From the NCBI GenBank assembly GCA_019359435.1, contig JAHHHI010000007.1:1-46327 (forward strand): DNA of 46,327 nt, written 5' to 3'. The notes beneath the pieces were generated by a model. The model was not told the origin of the DNA. It searched no databases and was given only the letters and a program-made list of their open reading frames with translations. Positions 23,201-30,535 of the stretch are shown here, one piece after another (the first letter of the stretch is position 1; each line of letters starts with the position of its first letter). A program made the translations under genes and the position numbers. Source of the stretch: Kaiparowitsia implicata GSE-PSE-MK54-09C (GTDB taxonomy: Bacteria; Cyanobacteriota; Cyanobacteriia; Elainellales; Elainellaceae).

Positions 23201-25123
23201 CTATCTGGCTACCATTTGCGGGGTGTGGCGATAGTTCAAAGGGTTGACTGATCTACCACCAACGCGAATTTCGTAATGCAAGTGGGTTCCGAAACTACAA
23301 CGATTCGAGATTTCGTCCCCCTCAATACCTAAAACCTGCCCTCGAAGCACTTCTTGATTGTTTGAGACGTTCACCTGTGCCATGTGCAGGTATCGAGTCT
23401 GTATCCCCAGTTGGGGATGATTCACATGGACAATGCCGCCGCAGGTGCCACCGACAGGGGCGACAGACTCAACCCTGCCATCCGCCGCTGCTACCACATT
23501 TTCCCCGCAGGGTAATCGGTTGGAGGGCACACATCGCCCGTGAGTACGCCGAGCTTGAAAGCCTTTAGCGCTTTGCGTATCGACTCCAGCATGACGACGG
23601 CTACAGCCACCGCGACAATGCCCCACCCCGTCTAAGGCAACGCCGCTAGTTTGGGGCAGCGGATGATGCAAATCGCATTGCGCCCCCGGCTCACAGGGAA
23701 CTGGTGGAGGAACAGGCCCGGATGGGGCAGTCCCCCCTTCAATCGTTGGAACCTCAGCAACATGAGGATTCGGAAATGGATTATCTAGAACCTCACCCTG
23801 CACCTTCTCCCCCGGAATGCTATAGGCCAACAACGTTTTTTCTTGAATTTTGCCCAGTGGAATTCCACTGGCAGTTGGCAAGATCCAGGGAGTGCAGGAG
23901 AGGCCTATGAAGGGAATATTGGCGCACCAGGGGAACGTGATAGCAATGTCGGCTGTACCTGTAGCCTGATCAATATTGTTCAAAATCACCCGCACTGGCG
24001 CACCAAATGGATGACTCCCCGGTGGGCCTTTGCAATCCCACGGACGGCATAGAATCCCAAACCCATCAGGTACTGATTGTCCTGATGCATCCATCCATGC
24101 AGCTCCATGCACATTGGGATGCGTCACAGAACTGACCTCGAAGTGGGGGCAGCTTTCTTGAGGGCATATCCCAGCCTGCAAGATGAAGTCGCTGCTGGTG
24201 ATCCCCCCTGTGACAACCCGAACTCGCTCTTGCTCATCAGCATGAGCATCGTCAGATGGATTGCCTAAACTAAAATCGGCTTCTCCAAATCCAATGTTGG
24301 CCGCAAGCCTCAGCGGAGTTGGCATATCGGCCAATGACAGGTTTGAAAATGCCGTATCGTTCAGCACCGACATGGGCACGCTGGCTGCATTGGGGATTTT
24401 GTTCAACTCCACCGCTTCTAGGCCAGGGAACCCTTCAGCAACGGTCATGGATGCCAGCACTGTTTCCCCGACCTGGGCAATGGGTACGTCCTTCAGCTCT
24501 GGTGCAATATTGATAGCGTTACTGATGGAGGTTGAAAGTATTTCTTCAACTGAAGCAGATAGCTCAAGCGTGGATGCTAGATTGCTCCCCGTCTCACCCC
24601 CGGCCCATTCCACTAATGCCTTCAGTGCTGGGATGTCTCTAACTAATGTCTCTCCAGGCAACAACTCTTCAATGTCAGAGATTTCTTCGAGCGTCAGCCC
24701 ACCATACAACTCCGAAAGCTGGCTCAAATTCCAATCTGCCATTGGAGATTGGGCTAGTGAGCCGAGTTGAGTCAAGGTGAGATCTGTCAGCCCCAGCTGC
24801 TGAAAATTTCCAAACTCCAATAGCTCCAACATCGAGACGTGTTGCCCAATCGGGAGCGATAAGGCATGAAGCGAATACTCTCCACTCGACACCGCAAGAA
24901 GGTTGTCTACTACAGACTCGGTTACTTCAATCGTGGGATAGTCCTTAAACGGAATATTCGGAATTTGAGTTACGTCGGTGATGATGCCAGTTGTTAGCCC
25001 TGTTAAAGTTGGGAGCGTCTTAGCCTGTGTGTGTTGGCGCTCTTGGGCGATCGCAAGACTTGACCACAACACAACCAGCATTAACGATAAAAACGCGATC
25101 GTTACCCATTTCAAGATCTTCAT
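23201..25123 (-). CDS. M23-family endopeptidase of the conjugation cluster
   Basis: The start at 25123 is supported by AGGAGG four bases upstream and gives a good signal peptide (MKILKWVTIAFLSLMLVVLW). About 640 residues. The N-terminal half (30-300) is Leu-rich with short repeats around LTDLTLTQLGSLAQ and LSELYGGLTLEEISDIEELL. The C-terminal ~140 residues are an M23/LytM domain: HAGVD (H-x3-D) and HLHYE supply the zinc ligands. Between HAGVD and the core beta-sheet is an unusual Cys-rich insert (RTHGRCVPSNRLPCGEN). Such enzymes open peptidoglycan for the secretion channel, replacing VirB1 transglycosylase. It sits between the VirB9-like gene and a secreted unknown. Confidence 0.85.
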   Translation of the reverse strand: MKILKWVTIAFLSLMLVVLWSSLAIAQERQHTQAKTLPTLTGLTTGIITDVTQIPNIPFKDYPTIEVTESVVDNLLAVSSGEYSLHALSLPIGQHVSMLELLEFGNFQQLGLTDLTLTQLGSLAQSPMADWNLSQLSELYGGLTLEEISDIEELLPGETLVRDIPALKALVEWAGGETGSNLASTLELSASVEEILSTSISNAINIAPELKDVPIAQVGETVLASMTVAEGFPGLEAVELNKIPNAASVPMSVLNDTAFSNLSLADMPTPLRLAANIGFGEADFSLGNPSDDAHADEQERVRVVTGGITSSDFILQAGICPQESCPHFEVSSVTHPNVHGAAWMDASGQSVPDGFGILCRPWDCKGPPGSHPFGAPVRVILNNIDQATGTADIAITFPWCANIPFIGLSCTPWILPTASGIPLGKIQEKTLLAYSIPGEKVQGEVLDNPFPNPHVAEVPTIEGGTAPSGPVPPPVPCEPGAQCDLHHPLPQTSGVALDGVGHCRGGCSRRHAGVDTQSAKGFQARRTHGRCVPSNRLPCGENVVAAADGRVESVAPVGGTCGGIVHVNHPQLGIQTRYLHMAQVNVSNNQEVLRGQVLGIEGDEISNRCSFGTHLHYEIRVGGRSVNPLNYRHTPQMVAR

Positions 25124-25162
25124 AAAACCTCCTGGCTGTCTCCAGGCACAACTAATTTCCAA

Positions 25163-25918
25163 CTAATTTCCAAAGATGCGCTGCACGAACGAGGGGGCGA
25201 TTCCAGCTTGAGTTGCTGCCTCTTCGATGGAGGAGCCTTCACTGAGGTATTGAGCAACCTGATGGGTTTTTCTCCAGGCTTCCCCATCCCTGACCAGTAA
25301 GCCGTTGCTGACGGCCCGTTCCATTGCTGCGCCCAATTCTGGGGAAATTGGCGGATTGTTGGCCGCAGGAATGCTAGACGGTGGGGCCGGACGAGCAGAA
25401 AACTGGCGGGATGGTGCTGCGGGCTGAGGATGCACAATTTCAATCATCCCGACATCAGTTGGAGCCCCCAGCACTAGCTCAAACAGGTAGGTGCGCTGCC
25501 GCCCTGCTGCATCCACAGTGCTGATGGTGAGCGGCATACGATTGGAGCGGCTGGCCGAAGAGGGCAACCGTAAATCCATATCCAGGCGATGGGAGAGCAT
25601 TCGCAAAAATAAAATATTTGCGCCAAGTCCCTCATCTTTAGCAACTTGCCCACCGCTTGACTGCGGCAATGGGGCATCTGTGTCGATGACAATTCGGGAG
25701 ATATCTCCGACGCGCCACTGTTGAATCCGCTCACCCGTTTGAAGAAAGCTGAGAGCAAGCCCCCAGTGAGGCGATACTTCAATCTGAGGGACAGCCCCCG
25801 AATTGAGGGCATAGGGAAGCCTAGTGACTGATAACGCATCAGCGGCTTCTGGTGCAGTTGAAAGTGATAAAACTGAGGCAATCGCAATCGCCCCAAAATA
25901 TTTTTTTACTCGGTTCAC
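25163..25918 (-). CDS. VirB9/TraK-like outer-membrane-complex protein
   Basis: 251 residues from a GTG at 25918 that overlaps the VirB10 stop (GTGA). The signal peptide is near 1-28 (KKYFGAIAIASVLSLSTAPE). Residues 30-160 are beta-rich with VSPHWGLALSFLQTGERIQQ, a WRVGD step, then RTYLFELVLG, the arrangement of the VirB9/TraK N-terminal domain. A Pro-rich linker (about 165-190) leads to a helical C-terminus (GAAMERAVSNGLLVRDGEAW, then EEAATQAGIAPSFVQRIFGN) that does not look like the usual VirB9 C-terminal domain. The assignment relies on neighbours VirB10 and VirB8; a TraK-type secretin is the close alternative. Confidence 0.6.
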   Translation of the reverse strand: MNRVKKYFGAIAIASVLSLSTAPEAADALSVTRLPYALNSGAVPQIEVSPHWGLALSFLQTGERIQQWRVGDISRIVIDTDAPLPQSSGGQVAKDEGLGANILFLRMLSHRLDMDLRLPSSASRSNRMPLTISTVDAAGRQRTYLFELVLGAPTDVGMIEIVHPQPAAPSRQFSARPAPPSSIPAANNPPISPELGAAMERAVSNGLLVRDGEAWRKTHQVAQYLSEGSSIEEAATQAGIAPSFVQRIFGN

Positions 25919-27543
25919 ATCATCCTCCTGGGCAACTGTACCGACTGATTGAAAAAAACTCGCACCTGCGTACCGCTACGAATCTGCCACTGCCGCGCAT
26001 CAGCAAGAATTTCATCTGTGGCGCGATTGTTGCGCTCGTCTATTGTTTCAATCAACCGATCCATCCCTCCTTCAATGGCACCAGCCAGATAATCTGGAGC
26101 GGGATTTTCGGAAGATTCAACTACCGTCCCATTGGTTGTCACTCGCGTACTGCTACGAGAACGGTTTTGCAGCCGACTAGCACCCTGAGCGGCTCCTGTC
26201 AGGATGCGGATGGTATCGCGTCCGACTGTGCTACGCCGAGAGGTGCTGCGGCCCATAAGAAAGCCACCATCAGCCCCCCGCACGGATAGTGCGTTCGACG
26301 GTGGCGGAAACTCTTGCCCACCGACAACAACGGAAACGACCGTTAGCTCGGCCACACCATTCCCTCCCGGTGCAGCTGTAACGACTAGCTGAGTGCCTTC
26401 AGGCAACACGATCTCATTGGCGCTGTCTTTGACAGGTTCTGTCAATTCAAGAAAGAAACGATTTCCTCCAGAGAGCTGTGCTACTGAATTCCTGCCGCTG
26501 CTTTCTGTCCAAACAATTGGAGCTACAGTTCTGGCTTGAACATTCGTGCCAACCACGATTTGCCGATTTGAGGCATTTGGTGAAGAAGCTGAAGGTGGGG
26601 TCATCGCCCATAGCGATGCTCCTGTCGATTGATATACGGGAGCAGGAGACGATACGCCTCTGGCGGATGCAGGTAATTGTGGAGCAGAAGCAGGTTGGAT
26701 GCTGCCAAGCATCCGATCCGGTGCAATGCTCGTTTGGGAAGCGACTCGTGTAACAGGGTTCACGGTTGGGGCATTTGCCTGTGCTGTTGTCGTAACGTGA
26801 GCTGCGCCAACCGACTGCACAACCCCCGAGCGACCTGAACGAGCGATACGCGCCCACTCCTCAAACGGATCAATAGATGGCCCCGAGGGAGCAGGACGAG
26901 CAGGGGCAGATCGGGCAGATGGAGCAGGACGATAGGAGCTAGAAGGCGACGAAACCGGAGCAGCAGCAGGAGGGGCCGGAGGAGGGGCCGGGGGAGGGAC
27001 TGGGGGATTACTCGTTCCTGTGCCTTTGGATGCGTCAGGTTCAGGATTTTCAGTAGCAGGCTCTTGTTCGATTAGTTGTAGAACCTCATCGCCTGATGCA
27101 GGTTCCATTTGCCCTGCTGCTATGTCTTCCTGTTGCCGCAATAGAGCCAATTCCGCCTGAGCGCGAGCAGCTTCTTGTTTTGCGACTTCCAACTCAATAT
27201 CTCTTGCTGCCTCAGCAGCATTTGCAATTTCTTCCTTGCTTGGGGACTCATCCCCCTGACCAAATTTGGAAAAAGTAGTGGAATAAAAGCCAAAAACGAG
27301 CAGGGTTATGGCAAGTGTGGAAACTGAAACAAAGCCAACTTTTACTCCAATCCGCTTGCTGAGTGGAATTGGTTCTGCCTCTTCTTCTACGTCTATCCCA
27401 TCAGTTGGGCTAGCTAGATCAGTTTCTTTTGTTGGGGCATCTTCAATAGATCCTGTGTTGTTTGTTGGTAACAATGGAGCCATTGGGTCAGTTGGATCAA
27501 CAACGACCCCTACGTGCTCTGCTAGATTTGCGATGTCATTCAT
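25915..27543 (-). CDS. virB10: VirB10/TraB-like channel scaffold protein
   Basis: A 542-residue protein. It has a cytosolic acidic N-terminus (1-65), one membrane span (about 68-88, VGFVSVSTLAITLLVFGFYS), then a coiled-coil segment (about 100-140, AEAARDIELEVAKQEAARAQ), a long Pro/Ala/Ser-rich periplasmic linker (about 170-230, PPVPPPAPPPAPP) and a C-terminal beta-domain (about 345-540) ending GTQVRVFFNQSVQLPRR. This is the layout of VirB10, which links inner and outer membranes and senses ATP use. Its ATG overlaps the VirB8 stop (ATGA), and its stop overlaps the VirB9-like GTG. Confidence 0.82.
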   Translation of the reverse strand: MNDIANLAEHVGVVVDPTDPMAPLLPTNNTGSIEDAPTKETDLASPTDGIDVEEEAEPIPLSKRIGVKVGFVSVSTLAITLLVFGFYSTTFSKFGQGDESPSKEEIANAAEAARDIELEVAKQEAARAQAELALLRQQEDIAAGQMEPASGDEVLQLIEQEPATENPEPDASKGTGTSNPPVPPPAPPPAPPAAAPVSSPSSSYRPAPSARSAPARPAPSGPSIDPFEEWARIARSGRSGVVQSVGAAHVTTTAQANAPTVNPVTRVASQTSIAPDRMLGSIQPASAPQLPASARGVSSPAPVYQSTGASLWAMTPPSASSPNASNRQIVVGTNVQARTVAPIVWTESSGRNSVAQLSGGNRFFLELTEPVKDSANEIVLPEGTQLVVTAAPGGNGVAELTVVSVVVGGQEFPPPSNALSVRGADGGFLMGRSTSRRSTVGRDTIRILTGAAQGASRLQNRSRSSTRVTTNGTVVESSENPAPDYLAGAIEGGMDRLIETIDERNNRATDEILADARQWQIRSGTQVRVFFNQSVQLPRRMM

Positions 27544-28334
27544 AAGTCTTCATCCAAACTTTCAAAATCTTTTAGAGAAACAATTTCTAGCTGTGCGCGT
27601 CTAGCAGATTGCACAATCCGCTCAAGAGCAGACGCAAATCGACCCTCTTGGGGCAGTCGAGGAGTATCAACAGCTTTCACTGTGGCAATCTTTCGGAATG
27701 GAATAGAGCGACGATTGCCGGATTGGTCAACAATAATAATTCGCGCAACAACCCCAACTGTCCATAGCCCTTCACTATCAGAAATCCGTTTTGGGAATGT
27801 AAGAGAATCAATTTGGAGGGCTGTTTGGGCCGTACCTCGAAAGACTTCAGGGGGTGTCATTTCGGCCACCATGATCATCATTTCAGCGGCCATCTCTTCT
27901 GAAAAAGCAAAGCTGGATTGCCATGCAACTGATGTAACTTTTCCCTTTTGTCCTCCCGGCAGTGTTACAGGTTGCCCAGGATCTTCGACAAATTGCGGCT
28001 CTCCATCCTTCTCCCCTACAGGGATTTGATTGTTCCAGGACATTAACCCTTGTAAGGTATCTGCTACAAACTTTTGGATGACGGCAGGTGCTCTATCCTG
28101 ATTTCCTAGTAGGGTAACCTCGGAGACTGACCCATCCGCCATCTGAATTAATTGAGGCATAGGTTTGCTGGCAAGATTGGAAAGTTGAAGGAATAGGCCA
28201 CCAGCAATGAGTAAATTGATTCCTTGTACTGCAATTCCAGCCAGTGCGAGAAAAGATAGAAAATCACGAACTTTTTTCTCTTCCTGCAATGCGGCTCTTG
28301 GACTTTTGGAGTCCATTTTTCTCGTTAAAACCAT
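27540..28334 (-). CDS. VirB8/TraE-like inner-membrane protein
   Basis: A 264-residue protein. It has a short basic cytosolic N-terminus, one membrane span (about 28-50, FLALAGIAVQGINLLIAGGL) and a periplasmic domain with MADGSVSEVTLLG, a helix FVADTLQGLMSWN, and strands ending GLWTVGVVARIIIVDQSGNR. TraE/VirB8 proteins nucleate the inner-membrane complex as dimers. AAGGTGA lies about 7 bases before the start. Position between the VirB6-like and VirB10 genes supports the call. Sequence motifs of this family are weak, so topology and synteny carry most of the weight. Confidence 0.65.
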   Translation of the reverse strand: MVLTRKMDSKSPRAALQEEKKVRDFLSFLALAGIAVQGINLLIAGGLFLQLSNLASKPMPQLIQMADGSVSEVTLLGNQDRAPAVIQKFVADTLQGLMSWNNQIPVGEKDGEPQFVEDPGQPVTLPGGQKGKVTSVAWQSSFAFSEEMAAEMMIMVAEMTPPEVFRGTAQTALQIDSLTFPKRISDSEGLWTVGVVARIIIVDQSGNRRSIPFRKIATVKAVDTPRLPQEGRFASALERIVQSARRAQLEIVSLKDFESLDEDL

Positions 28335-28345
28335 CTCAGATCACC

Positions 28346-29383
28346 TTACATTCCTTTGAAAACAGCAGCCCGAACGATGCCCGTTGTTGCGCCACCAACG
28401 GTTTTGTTGATTCCGTTGAAAATGGCGAGTCCACCTCCAGCCGATAACGAAAAGGCCAGAATTGGGGCTAACAGCCCAACAAAAATTGAGAAGGCAAGGG
28501 TTTCGCTCGGGCCAACTCGGGCAATCTGTTCAGCCACCAATGCGGTAACAATATTGAGGCAGATTTTGCAAAACCCAAGACTCCAAAATGCTGAAACCCA
28601 TAAATAAATGGGCTTTGATCCCATCGGGAAAAAGCTGAGGCCCACGGATAAAGGAGCCAGAAGCCCAGTCAGTAAAAATGAAACTTCAATCAAGGCTTGA
28701 AAGGCTGCTTGCATCCCAATCAGAAATGCCTCAACCTGCAACGTGATGATTGACGGCATGAAGCGAAACGCCATACCTGCAGCTGGATTGACAATATCAA
28801 ACGCAGATTGAGCAATTTGGCGCAATGTATCTATCCAGTCTGTCCCGAGTGTTTGATTTTGATCCTCGTACTGAGCAATCAATTCCTCAGCTTGCCCTCT
28901 TGTTTCCTCTAAACAAATGGCCAGAGCTTCGTTATCGGTGATGGCATCGCAGCGTCTACGCAGGTCGTAAATCGCACTTTCTGCGGCAGGATAACTACCC
29001 AGATCTCGCAACACTTGTTCAGCATCATTGCCAGCCGCAGCGACCACTAGCATCTCAGAATTGAGAGTGTTAATCACACCTCGAAACGTAACAACAACAT
29101 CTCCCAGCAGCGACCCTCCATTAATCAGCAGCATGCACAAAATAATGGGGTAAATCAGCCGACTCAACGGCTTTGCCGTGACATCATCTACAAGATTCTG
29201 AAATAGCTGAACTGTCCATATCGCTATACCAAAAACGCCAAAGGCGATGCCCAGATTGCAAAGAGCCAGCCACAGTGGGCCACCAATTACCACGCCCCAT
29301 AGCTCATCCCACGCACCGGAGATCAAATCAGCGACGGTGTCTGATTGATTGAAAATGAACTGACAAATGAATGGTTGCATCAT
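28346..29383 (-). CDS. VirB6/TrbL-like polytopic membrane protein
   Basis: About 345 residues with the start placed at ATG 29383; a TTG two codons upstream overlaps an AAATATTT copy. Membrane spans appear near 30-55 (PLWLALCNLGIAFGVFGIAI), 75-100 (LIYPIILCMLLINGGSLLGD), 215-255, 265-290 and 300-325 (GLLAPILAFSLSAGGGLAIF). A large Cys-containing loop lies between spans 2 and 3 (about 125-195). Multi-span proteins in this slot form the VirB6/TrbL/TraG part of the inner-membrane channel. It is 11 bp upstream of the VirB8-like gene. Confidence 0.68.
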   Translation of the reverse strand: MMQPFICQFIFNQSDTVADLISGAWDELWGVVIGGPLWLALCNLGIAFGVFGIAIWTVQLFQNLVDDVTAKPLSRLIYPIILCMLLINGGSLLGDVVVTFRGVINTLNSEMLVVAAAGNDAEQVLRDLGSYPAAESAIYDLRRRCDAITDNEALAICLEETRGQAEELIAQYEDQNQTLGTDWIDTLRQIAQSAFDIVNPAAGMAFRFMPSIITLQVEAFLIGMQAAFQALIEVSFLLTGLLAPLSVGLSFFPMGSKPIYLWVSAFWSLGFCKICLNIVTALVAEQIARVGPSETLAFSIFVGLLAPILAFSLSAGGGLAIFNGINKTVGGATTGIVRAAVFKGM

Positions 29384-29428
29384 CAGCAAAATATTTTATG
29401 AACATGAAATGGTGATCGTTCCTGCGAT

Positions 29429-30535
29429 TTATCGCATGAGTCGATGCCCTACTGCATTCATCCGGTTGAGGTAATTCGATGCAGCCTGATCGTTAATCAG
29501 TTGATGCTCCCGTTCCCCTTTCTGCGCCTCAATCAGTGCCGTTACCCCCAGGTTGGTTCCAGCCAATTGATTGTTCATGGATTCCAGGGTTGCGTATTGC
29601 CGATTCTGTAATTGAACTTGAGCAGACAGTAGGGAGCCAACCTGAACAACTTGCCCCGTTTGGTTTCCCATCTGCTGTGCCTGGATTGAATTCTGTTCCG
29701 CTAAAATCGCTAACTGGCTTACTGCGGCGAGACTGAGCTGCCCACCTGCCGCATGTTGTTCTGCAAGGATTTTGAGAATGTCCTGGGAGCTGGTTTGGGC
29801 CTGCGCTTCTGTCGCCAGTTCATCCAGTTGAGCTTGATGCTGAACCCCTTGCTCTCTAGCCGTTACCGCTTGATGGCCATACTCCAGGCTTTCTGCAATC
29901 CAACTCGATTCAGCCGCATATGCTTCACGCATCGCTTGAGAGAGTTCATTAGAGCCAATCGCTAATCGAGTGGCGGATTCTAGACCCTCTGCACTGAGTT
30001 TTTGTCCATCCTCGCCCAGAACTGAATCGTACAAACTGCGGCCTGTGACCAGGGCTTCTAGCCCCTGAATGGCAACAGCAGAAGGAAGATAAGGGTGCTG
30101 GATATTACCCGCTGCGGCATCAGCCCGTAGCCGCTCCCGCATCTCGGTCGGGTCTGGATGTCCACTATTGCGAACAATATTGGCATTGCTTCCATCCGGG
30201 CGGAAAATTCCCATGATCTCCTGCATATATTGATCTAGGACGTTGCCGTTGAATAGATCGCCAATGCGGCTAATCATTTCCTCAACCTGTCTGGACAATT
30301 CAAGCGCACGTTGCCCCTGCCCAACGAGATCCATGATGTTGTCGGGCAATAAATCTTCAAGCGATGGCAGTTCAGGCGACCAACCGCCACCAACCATCTC
30401 TGCTGAACTGGGCAAAGCAGTCGTTGATAGCAATATCATGGCGATCGCAGAGGAAGCAGCAAGTCTATGACGCTGCCGTAGCCGCAGTTGGGATAGCATC
30501 ACGATGATGGGTTGATGGGCTGGAGTGTTGTTCAT
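29429..30535 (-). CDS. VirB5/TrbJ-like secreted coiled-coil protein
   Basis: The frame is open to 30874, but the part above 30535 is only the antisense-free shadow of virB4. The ATG at 30535 gives a basic stretch and a Sec signal (HRLAASSAIAMILLSTTALP, then SSAEM). The mature ~320 residues are helical and Gln-rich (ALELSRQVEEMISRIGDL; EQGVQHQAQLDELATEAQAQ; AEQNSIQAQQMGNQTG), as in TrbJ/VirB5 proteins that cap or assemble the pilus. It overlaps the 3' end of virB4 by 71 bp. The family is inferred from signal peptide, coiled coil and position between VirB4 and VirB6. Confidence 0.65.
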   Translation of the reverse strand: MNNTPAHQPIIVMLSQLRLRQRHRLAASSAIAMILLSTTALPSSAEMVGGGWSPELPSLEDLLPDNIMDLVGQGQRALELSRQVEEMISRIGDLFNGNVLDQYMQEIMGIFRPDGSNANIVRNSGHPDPTEMRERLRADAAAGNIQHPYLPSAVAIQGLEALVTGRSLYDSVLGEDGQKLSAEGLESATRLAIGSNELSQAMREAYAAESSWIAESLEYGHQAVTAREQGVQHQAQLDELATEAQAQTSSQDILKILAEQHAAGGQLSLAAVSQLAILAEQNSIQAQQMGNQTGQVVQVGSLLSAQVQLQNRQYATLESMNNQLAGTNLGVTALIEAQKGEREHQLINDQAASNYLNRMNAVGHRLMR

